A stretch of 64,000 nt of DNA from Oegoconia quadripuncta (GCA_949316235.1 OX438748.1:11101001-11165000); one strand, 5' to 3'. Shown: positions 12,901 through 23,698, counted from the first letter of the stretch. Numbers and translations: made by a program. The notes: generated by a model not told the origin, from the letters alone.

Positions 12901-15900
12901 ACATCGTTTACTTACTTGAAAAGAAATCGAAAATTGATTAGAATGAATTACGTATCAGATTCAGTTTTATTATTGTGCATCTAGATTTATTTGTGAATTA
13001 GAAACGATTGAAATGTTTGCGAGTGAAATGCGTGCTTAGAAACGCTAAATAATTGTTAGAATTATGGATTAATAGGTAATGGTTTTAATTTAATATTTCG
13101 ACAGACATCAGAGGTGGAGCTAGACGCGTCCGAGTATTCGCCGGACGACAGTAGCTCTGGTGGGCCCGACCAGCATGACGCAGAGACGCCGCCCGCAAAG
13201 CGGGAGGCTGAGGCCATCATCACCACCGGTAAGGCTTTCATTGTTCGATAGAGGTGAAACAAAGACATCAGAGGTGGAGCTAGACGCGTCTGAGTATTTG
13301 CCCCACTACAGTCGCTCTAGCGGGACGCTAAGTGTTGTGAAATGGTGTATTTTAAGTATCCGACTGTAGCAACACTGCGACTCTATTTTTTAGTCTATAA
13401 CATGATTGTTCTATGGTTTTTATGTCTCCAATAAAGATTATCAGGAAAACTACGTTCTTTTATATTACTGCATCAAAAGGGTATCCAATCGCCTAGCTGG
13501 TCCACAAATCCATTACAGAACACTAAGCGAGAAGCTGGGGCCGTTATTGTCACCATTGTCAAGCTTTTTAGCAGACGTCGTTGAGCTAAACTCGTATTTG
13601 CCGTACGACTGTACTAACGCGACGATAAGGCCGAGGCTGAGGCCATCATTACCAGTGGTAAGGTTTCATATTTTACAGACGTCAGAGGTGGACTTGCGTC
13701 TGAGTATTTGCCGCACGACAGTGGCTCTAGCGGGACGCTGAGGTCTTAGGTCATTATTGTCACCACTGTAAGGCTTTGTTTGATAGATGTCGTGGAGTTA
13801 GACACATATTTGTCACATGACAGTATAGCTCTGGTAGTGACCACTAACGAAACAAATTGTCATGTCCAATATTTTTCGTTTAGGGCGGGAATAATTTTAA
13901 GAATGACATCAGTTATTTGATAAGCACAGTAAATCTGAGCAAACGAAAGCTTCGCAATATTAATGAAATATATTTTATAATAATTTTCACAACAAAGTTA
14001 TAACGAAAATTTTGTTAATTACTTACTTATTTTCGCTTCAGAAATTCCAGTTGTCTTATATTTATAGTTATTGTACTTATTGCATTGGTAAGACTGAATA
14101 AATGATTCTGATTTTATTTTTTATTAATCTTAACATTCTTGCTAATCTTATGATACAATAAGATTGATGCTAATTCGCTCTCAGAATGTATCACTTGCCT
14201 CCTGTTCAACTCTAAGATTCCATATTCTTTTTTGTGGTACAAACAAAAATGCCTACTTGTGACGGTCCTGTGATTATCATAACAAAGCCCTAAGTAATAT
14301 TTATGAAATATTTTGTAGTAGGTACATCTCTATAAACTGCATTGTTGCTTATGAGTAAATATTAGTTTACTATTGGTTACTTAAATTGAACTTTAGATCA
14401 ATTTGTGTATCCAAATTTATTAAGTTACACCTTGGCTAAAAGGAGTAGAGAACGGAAAAGATATAAACTATATTTATTTTACTGGAAACACTGAATATAA
14501 TAGTTTTGATTAGCTGTGAAGAGGAGTGTTGCTAGTTAAGGTACAAACAGCGCCCTTAATATTTTTCTACTCTTTGTTCCATTTTTTTTATACATTTTGT
14601 AAATAATAGTAGATTGTTAACCAAGGGCTGTATGACATCAATTGCATACGAGGTTTTTGGCGCCCGAGCGCAGCGAGGGCGCTAATTAGCCCGAGTATGC
14701 AATTGATGCTTACGCCCGAGATAAACACTCTGCTTTACATATCGATTGTGAGGTAAGTAAAAACAAGAAAGCAGGTTTCTATGAACATTTATTAAAGAGA
14801 AACATGTGTATTAATTAAAATTAATAGTAAAATTAGAACAATTTGTAAAAGATATGGTCAAGTTCTTTTTAGGAATATTTAGGAATATTTTAGTATGAGT
14901 TTGTGATGATGAGACTTGAGTTTGAGTGACTTTTCTAAAACTGTTTTTGTTATTTTTTTATAAAATCGGGGGTTAGATCCATGTCTTCGTCACTTGACAT
15001 TTTTCAAAACTTTTGAGAAAGAACTCCAAAACACGAAAAATTTACTTTCGCGCCTAGCTAGTTTTATGGCACGCAAGCGCGTCAAATCGTGCTGGCCAGT
15101 TTGTTTTTTAAATCGATTTCAACTAACATACGATGTGACTGCGAAACAAATACTTCGATATTTAAAATAAAATCTTCATAAATTCTAATATAAATTGTCT
15201 CGATTCCGATTCGAGTAAATAATCGATACCGAGAAAAAAAAAATAACTTTTAAAAAATATTCTTCTTGCAGTATGAGTAAGACAGTTCTTTTTTCAAATT
15301 CCAAAACCTATGCTGTAATGCTAAACATTACATGGTAGGTTTTGAAACCTATGCTGTAATGATATCCATACACCCCGGCATTCAGGGAAGTAAGTGACTA
15401 CTTACAGAGCAAGAGATATGTAAAAATTATTATTCTTTAAACAGCTGGCGCTGCAGTGATACAACCGGGATTACTAGTCCCGCCGGGCACCGCTCCGCGT
15501 CGCTCGCAGCCCTACTGGCGAGTCATGCTCATACTGGCAACCCTAGTGCTGACCTCCTCCGCGCTAATACTGGCCTACAGATTGTATCTCACCGGGACAC
15601 AGCAGGTATTTGATCAATCTTATTTATTTCGTAATTATAAAAATTACCGCTGATTCTGAGAAGAACGAGCAAGAAATTGAAGAGTTGCTCTTTTTCTCCG
15701 TTTCTCCAGGAAGGAAGGTTTGTCTTGCAAGGTATAGATCGTCTTGACCTGAATATCATAGGATACAGCACACTTCTAGGTCAAAATACTTAGAGCGCGC
15801 GGCCCCGAGTAAGTAGAACATCTTCCATACGCTAGTATGGACTGGCGTTAGCCAGTCAAGTCAAAAAGGTTTAGCGCGAGCCGGGTGTAGGGATGTCGAC

Positions 15901-18215
15901 ATCGTATCTACTAGCTTCGCATACCTACGTCAAATCTACATATAAGACACGCGTAAATTTCTGTGACTTTTTAATACCTTTTAATTAAAACCTCAGTATT
16001 AATAATTATAAATGATTATAATTTAATAATAATATCATGATTCTCAAACTTATCCGTTGACTCTGGAATATTTAAATTATCCCACCAAGCTAAGAAAACA
16101 AATATAGGTATATCCAATCGATCGATCGACAATTGAATTTCTCACACCATATCCAATTGAAATAAACAAATCTATAGGTACCTAACCTACCCTGTTGCGA
16201 TGTCTTGGAAAAGAGTAAAGCTCTCATTGCACTAATTGTTCTAATGTATGCATTAAAATATAATTCCAGGAGGAGATAGCGAAGTTGTCAGGCGAGGAGT
16301 TGTATACAGAGTTGGTGCGATGGCGGACGCGACTGCACGGCCGGGCCGCTTCGGAACTACATGCGTTCCTCACAACCAATCTACTGCTTCTCACTAAGGT
16401 ATTGAAGACAGCTAATTAGGCAGGCGGTTGTCGGACTCTCGAGATGTATCTCACATGCAAAATATGTTTCATCAACTGTTGGCCGCGACTTAGCTCGATA
16501 AAAATCGGTTCAGTAAAAACAAAGTAGCATATATATTAATACAGGTCCTAGTCTGTCTACCAACCAAATGTCATCCAAATCCGTCCAGACGTTTATGCGT
16601 GAAGAGGTAACAAACATACGTATAATAATAATAAATAAATAATAAATGTCTTTGCACAAACACACAGCGCCATCTAGGTCCACAGTAAGCATCTAGGCTT
16701 GTGTTATGGATACCAGATGGTTGATAAACTACACAAATACATTTTTTTTGTAAATAAATACATGTATAAATGAAAAACATCCATAACTCGGGAAAACGTG
16801 TCTGTATTCATCATACAAATATATGCCCCTCGCGGGATTCGAACCCGCGAGCATTTGGTATAGTAGCAGACTTTCTAACCACTACACCAAACAGGTCGTC
16901 AAACATATATAAACACACACAAACTTTCGCCTTTATAATATTACTAGCTTTCCGTCTGCGACTTCGCATTGCGTGGAATAGCTTTATCACGCATATGTTT
17001 AATTTGTTTATCTCGCGGGAACTATTCACTTTATCGGAATAACAAGTATCCTATGTCTTAATCCAGGGTATATTCTACCTCTATACCAAATTTCATCCAA
17101 ATCGGTTTATCCGTTTCGCCGTGATTGAGCAACAAACAAACAAACATCCAAACTGTCGCATTTATAACATTAGTTTATAGTTGGTATTAGGATAACTCCG
17201 AGATTTCTATTGAAAAGACAACTTTTGGTGTTTCGATCCGTAATAAATAAATAATAATAAATAAATATAAATAAATATCCTTTGACATACACACAGCGCC
17301 ATCTAGTTCCACAGTAAGCAACTATAGGTTTGTGTTGTGGATACCAGATGGTTGATATACTACATAAATCATAAATATATATTTTTTTTGTAAATAAATA
17401 CTTATTATAAATGAAAATATCCATAACTCGGGTACACATGTCCGTATTCATCACACAAACAATATGCCCCTAGCGGGATTCGAACCCGCAACCTTTTGGT
17501 ACCTATAGTGGTCAGAGTTGCTAACCGCTACACCAAACAGGTCGTCGTTGTAATAGTATTCTTTGTTTTCGGATTGAAAATATAAAAAAGACTTGTCATT
17601 CGAGGTTCGTCCAAAATACTTCAGTGCTTGAAGACGAAAGTCATCAATGTGTACCAGTGATAACTCATGGCACTGAAACGTAGCTCAAGGTCACGCAATG
17701 AGCCGGTAGACGATTGAAAGTTACTGACATAGCCCAGCGGATTAGAAAGTTGAAGTCGCAGTGGCTACGTGGGGCCAGGAATGATGGCCGGTGGCGTAGA
17801 GTGGAGACCACGCAGCGGCAAGCGCAGCGTTGGACGTCCATTCACAAGATGGACGCACGACCTGATGAAGGTCGCGGTAAGTCGCTGGTTGTTGGCCGCT
17901 TCCAACGGGTCGCTCTAGAACTCTATGGAGAAGGCCTGTGTCCTGCAGTGAATGTCCTGCGGCTGATGTAATTCGATTCAGGCCTAGGAAACCCGGTGGA
18001 TGATCTTCCATTTTCCTTCATATTGTCGATTCCCTACAACATCATCTCTATAGGCTTAGTTTGAGATTCAATGGTGATAGAGATGAATATTTAAATTGTT
18101 TTGTTTTCGATTACAGGTGCGGCAGTCTCTGGAAGCCCTTTCAGGGGTGATACTCACGGACATGGCCCAGGGCGGCATCAACTTGGACGTCCCCAACGAA
18201 ACAGCCTTTAGTTAG
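6777..18215 (+). CDS. GRAM-domain ER membrane protein, GRAMD2-like (seven 3' exons; 5' end missing)
   Basis: Seven exons join in frame with GT-AG introns: 6777-6952, 9297-9400, 11042-11239, 13105-13228, 15445-15605, 16270-16398 and 18117-18215. Together they give 329 residues plus a split first codon, ending at TAG. The order is a basic linker (SRQKKFQRHFPQV), a GRAM/PH-like domain (roughly residues 45-150: YYSCALVGDLLLQGHLYITK, then FYSNVFGYVTK, LIPITSV and FGSLLSRDSTY), an acidic Ser/Asp-rich linker, a membrane helix (VMLILATLVLTSSALILAY) and a C-terminal tail of about 80 residues. GRAMD proteins sit in the ER membrane and bind plasma-membrane lipids at contact sites. There is no VASt/StART-like sterol-transfer domain, which favours the GRAMD2A/2B group over GRAMD1. 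The first recognised exon starts mid-codon, so at least one upstream coding exon exists. The gene converges on EFL1. Confidence 0.87.
7025..7090 (-). repeat. Family B SINE fragment
   Basis: The internal block AACAATAATGCTATCATTAT followed by GGCGGCAGATTTAGATAA matches the middle of family B in minus orientation (compare 23170-23215). Both ends are missing. Confidence 0.5.
7165..7312 (+). repeat. Family E dispersed repeat
   Basis: The 3' block GAGAAGAACGAGCAAGAAAC, then TCAAGGGTTGCTCTTTTTAAAT, also occurs at 15657-15695 and 48070-48112, and in reverse near 53427-53455. A T-rich ATATTTATATTTC segment precedes it, as at 47970. The family is dispersed and its class is unclear. Confidence 0.55.
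7841..7986 (+). repeat. Family C SINE with internal deletion
   Basis: The head GAGCGTCGGTGGCACAGCGG joins directly to the 3' part (CCCAACCCGCACTGGGCCAG, then CCTGCAGTGGGATGTTTACG and GGATGATAATAA). Box B and the middle of the element (about 130 bp of the full length seen at 60949-61246) are lost. Confidence 0.8.
8226..8405 (-). mobile_element. Family J LINE 3'-end fragment, diverged
   Basis: The segment with ATCTCATCTGATGGAAAATG, then GATCTCAGTAAAGG and CTTGCTCTTGAAG, matches the better preserved copies at 12060-12230 and 39630-39760 in the same orientation, with many substitutions and small gaps. It is an old insertion in intron 1 of the GRAM gene. Confidence 0.6.
9297..9400 (+). CDS. GRAMD2-like gene, GRAM-domain exon A
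   Basis: It lies between TTTAATTTCAG and AAG|GTGAGT. It completes a split tyrosine codon and encodes the first strands of the GRAM fold (YYSCALVGDLLLQGHLYITK, then NYFAFYSNVFGYVTK). These match the strongly conserved S/C-A-L...L-x-Q-G-x-L-Y-I signature of the family. Confidence 0.9.
11042..11239 (+). CDS. GRAMD2-like gene, GRAM-domain exon B
   Basis: It lies between ACTTCCAG and CACAG|GTACTA and encodes 66 codons in phase 0. The product is LLIPITSVLRITKEKVARII, then PNAVGVCTRDERHVFGSLLS and RDSTYKLMTHVWKAS. These are the second half of the GRAM domain, including the family-typical F-x-S-L-L-S-R-D core. The frame stays open about 80 bp into the intron, but the splice donor and the following exon fit the ending used here. 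Confidence 0.92.
12009..12705 (-). mobile_element. 5'-truncated CR1/Jockey-type LINE (C-terminal ORF2)
   Basis: A 25-base T-run at about 12010-12034 is the poly(A) tail on the minus strand. The 210-codon minus frame at 12067-12699 has family-typical blocks: RRYFTPKQLLVLYQAQVRSC, MEYCCHLWDGSAKYQL, LDSVERRAIRLIGD, FYRIHFGECALELHNLIPP, IRTAKAWNSLPASVFPESYN and FKSRVNRHL. This is the thumb/C-terminal part of a CR1/Jockey-superfamily reverse transcriptase. The endonuclease and catalytic palm are absent. The frame is fully open, so the insertion is young, but it cannot move by itself. It lies in intron 3 of the GRAM gene. Confidence 0.88.
12706..12840 (+). mobile_element. Family J LINE 3'-end fragment, inverted beside the larger copy
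   Basis: ATACCGAACATTCGCACTAA and, later, CACTTTCCATCAAGTGAGAT followed by TGTGGTTAAAC match the reverse complement of parts of 12009-12260. Two copies of the same 3' region therefore stand head to head. Because the segment is the same 3' end and not a more 5' part, this is not a simple twin-primed insertion. Confidence 0.7.
13105..13228 (+). CDS. GRAMD2-like gene, acidic linker exon
   Basis: It lies between TTTCGACAG and ACCG|GTAAGG. It encodes TSEVELDASEYSPDDSSSGG, then PDQHDAETPPAKREAEAIITT: an acidic, Ser/Asp/Pro-rich, probably disordered linker between the GRAM domain and the membrane helix. Several decayed copies of this exon follow in the next 600 bp. Confidence 0.85.
13265..13842 (+). 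pseudogene. Array of decayed copies of the GRAM-gene linker exon
   Basis: Blocks resembling exon 13105-13228 recur at 13265-13332 (continued at 13528-13572 after an insert of about 195 bp), 13575-13666, 13679-13770 and 13787-13842. The first copy keeps the AG acceptor and the exon start ACATCAGAGGTGGAGCTAGA, with few changes. Later ones are increasingly degenerate. Several copies keep the donor (GTAAGG). They share a deletion that fuses the GGCTCTAG and CGGGACGCT blocks, so they probably descend from one shortened unit. Frameshifts and stops make most of them unusable as exons. Confidence 0.75.
14636..14708. repeat. Nested inverted repeat (hairpin, MITE-like)
   Basis: CATCAATTGCATAC (14636-14649) pairs perfectly with GTATGCAATTGATG (14695-14708). 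Between them GCGCCC (14660-14665) pairs with GGGCGC (14677-14682) around GAGCGCAGCGA. The inner motif is far richer in G+C than the flanks. It could be the end of a foldback transposon or a structured repeat. Confidence 0.65.
15445..15605 (+). CDS. GRAMD2-like gene, transmembrane exon
   Basis: It lies between TTCTTTAAACAG and CAGCAG|GTATTT. After a Pro-rich stretch (LLVPPGTAPRRSQPYW) it encodes a hydrophobic segment of about 20 residues (VMLILATLVLTSSALILAY) followed by RLYLTGTQQ. This is the single membrane anchor expected of ER-resident GRAMD proteins. Basic residues lie on both sides. Confidence 0.9.
16270..16398 (+). CDS. GRAMD2-like gene, post-membrane exon
   Basis: It lies between TAATTCCAG and ACTAAG|GTATTG, 43 codons in phase 0. 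It encodes an amphipathic, probably helical segment (EEIAKLSGEELYTELVRWRT, then HGRAASELHAFLTTNLLLLTK). No known domain is evident. Confidence 0.85.
16622..16900 (-). repeat. Family A: tRNA-derived SINE
   Basis: A reverse-strand copy in the penultimate-to-last exon intron of the GRAM gene. Box B (complement GGATTCGAACCC) and the complete head ending ACCAAACAGGTCGTC are present. A small deletion affects the anticodon-loop region. Confidence 0.87.
16901..17175 (+). repeat. Dispersed lepidopteran repeat fragments (ACTAGCTTTCC...TTTATAACATTAG)
   Basis: TTACTAGCTTTCCGTCTGCG, CGCGGGAACTATTCACTTTA and CCAAATTTCATCCAAATCGG, ending CGCATTTATAACATTAG, form a repeat also seen in pieces at 16550-16625, 19010-19110, 29640-29810 and 34867-34975. 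It is sandwiched between two family A SINEs. The class is unclear. Confidence 0.5.
17241..17546 (-). repeat. Family A: tRNA-derived SINE
   Basis: A second reverse-strand copy in the same intron. Its body is nearly the same as that at 4067-4342. The TAAATAAATAATAATAAAT tail is expanded. Confidence 0.87.
17690..17955 (+). mobile_element. RTE-type LINE 3' fragment
   Basis: The frame encodes VTDIAQRIRKLKSQWLRGAR, then RWRRVETTQR, RQAQRWTSIHKMDARPDEGR and VALELYGEG. This is the C-terminal part of an RTE reverse transcriptase, overlapping and extending the fragments at 5755-5985. It runs on into the element's 3' end (AAGGCCTGTGTCCTGCAGTG, then CTGATG). The start of the element is missing. Confidence 0.78.
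18117..18215 (+). CDS. GRAMD2-like gene, terminal exon
   Basis: It starts after TTCGATTACAG and encodes VRQSLEALSGVILTDMAQGG, then INLDVPNETAFS, then TAG at 18213-18215. I could not identify a convincing poly(A) signal nearby, so the length of the 3' UTR is unknown. Confidence 0.85.
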   Translation: MRQSLEALSGVILTDMAQGGINLDVPNETAFS

Positions 18216-21200
18216 CGCCATGTCGCGTAAGTTAGGGTTACGCCACTTATAGGGACGATTCGTTTGTTCGCAACTTAGTACCAGTACTCGGTCCTCGTGC
18301 TTATCCCGTGTTTTCTTCGGTCATACTCTAAGCTAGTGCATATGTAAAGTAAATACAAAAAATGCCATAGGGCTGTCGTCAGACCAAGAGATTTTATAAC
18401 CCATGATAGCTGACTAAAACAAAACAACAAATTGTGTAAGAATTGTCAATTATATCACATATTGCTGTCATTCAATCATATAATTTCTTTATGGGGCTGT
18501 AACGTATCAGCTAGAAAATATCTCACCATCGTTGATCTGACGGTTGCCTAAATGTATCGAATTTATTGAATAGTTTCAGTTCTTGTCGCCGTACAATATT
18601 CCAAATGACAAACATTCGGTTCTTGGGTATATTCAAACATGCGCACGCCGTGAGAACGAGACACACTTATTGCGATGGAAAAAGATGGTGCTACAACAAT
18701 ATTGATTGCTACCCGTTCTCGGGCGATACATGCGTCTCGTCTTGATTGACGTTGCGGTGCGCATGATGCATAGATTATAACGTATAGTCATAGAAGGAGC
18801 GTAATGGTTTGAATGAGGCTTTTAAACTAGCTTAAGGTCGCTGTCTCACTAGGCGTTCTCAGCTGTCTATCAGCTGGCTGACGCAAATAGGAGTCTATCC
18901 GCATGAGGCGTCGTCGAATGAGTTAACTGTAGCAAATATTGTAGTGGAATTACTTTATCGTGGACTCGACCTACTCTTTCTTAGAAGCACGTTATGCTCC
19001 AGATCTCAGGCTATTTCTCTGCCAAATTTCAAATTTCAATACAATCGGTTCCGTAGTTACTGGAGAAAGCCGAACAGACAGACTTTCGCATTTATAACAT
19101 TAGTATGGATATTCGCAAAGTAGGCGAGCGAATTTGTTGCAAACTAGCACTTAACCTACTATCCAGTATCAGGCAAAGCCTGTGTGTATTGTGGTTACTT
19201 AGTATTCATGACCCGGCGGCGGGGATAAAGATTAGTATATTCAGATAAGAGTATACCCTATACCCAAGCGTTGTTGGTTTCCAAGACGCTTGCCCACTTG
19301 ACCAATCGGTCGACAACTTGCTTTAATAATACGCCAAATGGGATCATACTGACAATATGATAGAAGAGATTTAGTGATTTTATTTTAATAACCCCAACTT
19401 TTCTCTGTTGTACACTTCTTTCATTCCTATTAGAACGGATTGGATTAATGATATGTGCATTAGTTTGTGTTTTAGTCAGGCTCCTTCTATGACTTAAGGT
19501 TAATAGTTGACCACACAGATCATTTGTGTCATGGAATCAGATTAAATGTATGGTAATTAAGAGATAGTATAGGAACGGGTCTCCATACAACAGGAGAAAC
19601 ATTTTACACCACCTAAACCTTAAACTAATGCCATGATTAATATAATGTGGGCACGGGAAAGAATTATGTTTGTACCTGTTTTAATTTTTTGGTATTCGTC
19701 ATAAAGAAGACTGACTTCAAGATCTAAATGCAAAACATAAAATTCAAATTCATAAATTCAAAGCGTGCATGCTTATGCTTATGAATTATGGCAATTGTGG
19801 AAAACTTTTCTCTTTTTTTTTAATGGAGACCGGTTGTTATACTGACCTTTTAAACTTAAGGTATCCTAATTTTAAAATGTGTACCAGTTGTTCGAAGTGC
19901 GACATTAATTTGAAACTAAATATTTTATTGGCTCAAAATCTTCGATCACAATTTATTATCGCGATCGAAGCTCAAAACATAAGTCTTGTGTTCGGTATTT
20001 AAATAATGTTCAGACCTTAGAATATCACGTAATATTCGTCCAAATAACTTTCATTTATGTCACGTCTTCTAAAAGATTCTTTCAGGTAATTTAAGCCAGT
20101 TTCTAACTTGTTAGGACCTTACGTTAACTTGGAAGTGTCTATAGTTAAGGTTTAAATATATCTACCTCCGAATTGAGAGGTAAATGGATTAGTTCTAACA
20201 AAAAGTTTCTTATACCTTTCTCCACATAACCTTGCTATCCAAAGTTGGTGTAGTCCCTTTTAATTGTACAGTCAACTAAGTGTAATAATGTGATTGTTAT
20301 TGTACATAAGGCAGTTAATTTTTGAAATCATTTCAATCCGTGTCTGTAAGGCACTCAACTACATCATATTATTGTGTCAAACACAATTTTAGGATAAAAA
20401 GTTGAGCCAAAGTGAATGTGGCTCAACATAAGTTCGGTTAATTGTCTTTTTGAAGTGACCTAACTTTAAGAAGTTTTAGGATCTTTAACTGATCTAATGT
20501 TGAGCCTCTTTTCTGCTCAGTTACGATAGATATCGTCATAGTCACAATTGGTAAGTTCAAGATGTCAGTTTTCGCACGATTCTCGCTCAAACGTATACGT
20601 TAAAAGTCGCGGTGAGAGTGCGGTGTGTTAATATTGCGGAGCATTTTTAATTCCTGGGCGTATGATTGTGAATGTGATAGTGTCGGGCAGTGGTGCTAGT
20701 AAATAGGTAAGGTCAATATACAGTAACATTCCTCCGACGAGCAGTATCTGTGAAACTAGGTATTAACGCATAGTTTGAAAGGAACGAATGTTGGAACCAA
20801 TGTTTGCTTGTGCGGTAAATGGTTTGCCAAATAGTTTTGTAACATTTCTTGCCAATACGTACGACATTGTTCATTGACTTTAGATTAACAGGAAATATTA
20901 TTTTTAGAAAGAGAGAGCAATTCAAAATTGGATTTCGTCGCGAGAATGCTAAAAGTGAAATTTAGTTAGTAATTTTCGAAAAAACTTTTATTAGCGGGCT
21001 TTTATAGTAATTTTAAATGTCCGAAATGTACATCGTTTCATGTAATGTAATTATGATAATTTATTGTTCTAGTCTTCGAGGTAAAGCTCAAGGGATTTGT
21101 TTTCAGTTCTAATGAGGTTTTATTTCTATTTATAGTATGTACTTATGTTTTCGAAATTTTTATTTCATCTAGTTACTGATTTTAAATCATGCAAAGTTTA

Positions 21201-22947
21201 AATCCAATTAAAAATGTACAGATATTAATTGTTACATCGATTTTAATATGTTAGTAACACAGTGTTACCTATCATTAACTTCATTGATAAAAAGTTAGTT
21301 AATTCTCCTACTCACTGTACTAACCAAAATAATCATAATGTAACCAAAAGATATACCATTATTAAATAGTTTATTTATTTATCAAGATTGTTATCCTGTA
21401 ATTAAGTATCTGACCCTGTAAAAATGTATTTTATTACGTGATTGTGTGCATTGGTTATTTATTGCATTTACAGTGTTTTAATTTTCTACTACTGGGATGT
21501 AACTACGGGTGTACACTAATCCAAATTGTTTCGGTAACTACACCCGTTACGAGACCTATGAGATTATGTTCTCAATAGTTTTAGGACCATAATCTTAGGA
21601 TTTCTATTTCTCAATTAAATTAAAAAAAAAACAGTAGTTTACATTACACATTGTTTATTAATTTGCGCCCGAATACTCAATACACGAGCCTCCTTAAATT
21701 TCATTTCGTTGACAAAGCGACGGAATAATGTTTAAAGAGGCTCTTAAAGTTAAGAAGCGTTTGAGTATTCGGATGTTAGTGCTACACAGAACCGATATGA
21801 AGTTAGCAAAGTTTTAGAAGCAAGTGTACCAGTATGAACACGTTCTATTGTTTTTTTTTTTTGCAAAACATTCGAAGGCCTAATTGCGTTGCTAGGTTAC
21901 CATCAGTGCCAAAGTGGTTGTTCGCTGCATTATCTATCATTTGAAACGACGGTTAGGCCAGTGCACCCTTTATCCTCTGTATTTCAGGCTGTTTACATAG
22001 TTTCCTATCATTACGAGTCATGTATCAGGTGTTATTGATAATATTGCCAAAGACAAATTATTAGACTATACTATGAGATATCATACGGTAGTTAGAATTT
22101 ATTATAGTGAGGTTTGTACAATAGCTAGTTTATAAGTAGGTTCATGTGGTTATTATTTTTTATTTTATCGTCATAAATTATTGCGGTATTTTTGTAAGCT
22201 AGTAAAATATTATTTTATGGACAAGTTTTATATTTGAATTGTGCAATAGATTTAACCAGTGAATATTTAAGATAAAATGGATTTTAACTGTCAGTGACAA
22301 CGTTACTGTGCTCTTGTGTTTTTTGGTAGTTGTTGAATATAACGGACGCTAGTGTCTTTGTTGCTAACTGTAACTGAAGTACATACATATATTTTTCCTT
22401 ATGTCAACTGTCAAAAACTAAGGGCATTGTTTTATTATGAACGTTAGTGCCGCGTTTACATATTCGCATCACCCATAGTTGAACTATCATGTGCGTCCCG
22501 CTCTCCCCGGGAAGCCAGGCGTGTGTGGGACTGAGATGGCAACATCTCTACCAAACGCGGACAAGCGTGTTGGGCATCTATCCTGCAATTGTTTGACTTG
22601 ACGGACAGGAACGGAAAGCACATAATATGAGAGTGTATAAAGGTGTGCATAGTTGCTCATGCTTCATCCTAATTCACTCGGTTCGAGTAAAGGTAAACGA
22701 GGCACTGACTCTCTGCCCGAAGGGTTAGGGCCGTCACATGCTCATAAAAATCAACGGTGCAATGTATAATGTACGTGAATGAATGATTTTAGATAATTAT
22801 GTTATTTCTACTGCGTAGGAATTGTATTTGTTTGGTTTACGGACGTTTTTTTTGTATATTTGTTTCGAATTATGATTTGTTTGTTGTTTAATGTAAATAA
22901 TAGATAGAGGAGTTAATTGAATTTGTTGTTTTATTTATGCTGTTTTT
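18216..22947. other. Intergenic region downstream of the GRAM gene
   Basis: No exon or long ORF is convincing here. It should hold the GRAM gene 3' UTR, but I could not fix its end. Repeat remnants near 19010-19110 and a foldback element at 21669-21772 are described separately. A short G+C-richer stretch at 22460-22740 has no recognised content. Confidence 0.45.
21669..21772. mobile_element. Small foldback element (MITE-like)
   Basis: CCGAATACTCAA (21669-21680) and TTGAGTATTCGG (21761-21772) are perfect 12-bp inverted repeats about 80 bp apart. The right arm (CTTAAAGTTAAGAAGCGTTT) recurs at 63908-63927, together with an upstream ACGACGGAAT block. A weaker relative, AAGCGTTTGATTATTCGG, lies at 39919-39936. 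No transposase is encoded. Confidence 0.65.
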
Positions 22948-23355
22948 TGATTTTTTTTATGCACAACGGGTTGATGTTAAGTGAAGATGAGGTCGAAGGT
23001 GGCCGGGTCAGTACGCTTCCACCTTCGATCTCATTTTCACTTAACATCAGGTGTGATTGAGGTCAAGTACAAACCCGTTGTGCATAAAAAAAAAGGTGGA
23101 AGCGTGCTGACCAGGAAACCCCAACACATTTGGGGAACTGGCTATCTTATCTCTGACAACCGGAACACAACAATGCTATTAACATTACTGCTTGGTGGCA
23201 GATTTAGATAAGATGGTGGTAGCTAGCCAGGCGAACATTTAAAATGCCCTACCACCAACCAAACAGAGTACTAAAAACATGTACCTCGCGGGGGATCGAA
23301 CCCGCGACCTCCGAATCGTAAACCAAATGTTATTTACATTGAGCCACGGAGGCGG
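22948..23355 (-). repeat. Family B: tRNA-derived SINE with internal inverted tail duplication
   Basis: On the plus strand the element runs from a T-run and ATGCACAACGGGTTGATG to GAGCCACGGAGGCGG (complement of the tRNA-like head). The complement of box B is read at 23294-23310. A second, opposite copy of the tail lies inside it (23011-23095: CACCTTCGATCTC...CACTTAACATCAGGTGTGA...AACCCGTTGTGCATAAAAAA). It makes long hairpin arms with 22955-23010. Confidence 0.8.
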
Positions 23356-23518
23356 ATTTAAATAATTTGCTGAAGTGATATGGGGCACAGAGTATAATGA
23401 GGATTATTGCAGATACATTTTGCCATACATGAAAGCCATTTGAAGCGTCAAAGAAGAAATGTCTGTAGGTATGTTTGAGATCAGCCAATTTATGTGTCTT
23501 TATGTCTACAGTGGTACA

Positions 23519-23698
23519 CAGACCCTGACCGCTATGTCTATAGGTCGCGGGTTCGAGTTCCGCAAGGGGAATATGTTTGTTTGATGAACGTGTACCCGAG
23601 TTATGGATGATGTTTATAAACCGTCTGATATCCATAATACTGGTCTAGTTGCTTAGTGCGGGTATAGATGGCGCTATGTGTATGACCAAGGATATTTA
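23519..23698 (+). repeat. Family A SINE, truncated and diverged
   Basis: It starts inside the head (GACCGCTATGTCTATAGGTC, box B GGGTTCGAGTTCC) and continues through the body (GTACCCGAGTTATGGATG, then ATAGATGGCGCTATGTGTAT). The 5' part and the middle AT-rich block are shortened. Confidence 0.7.

Noticed and set aside
22981..23211. 76-codon ORF
   Set aside because: It reads across the inverted tail of a family B SINE.
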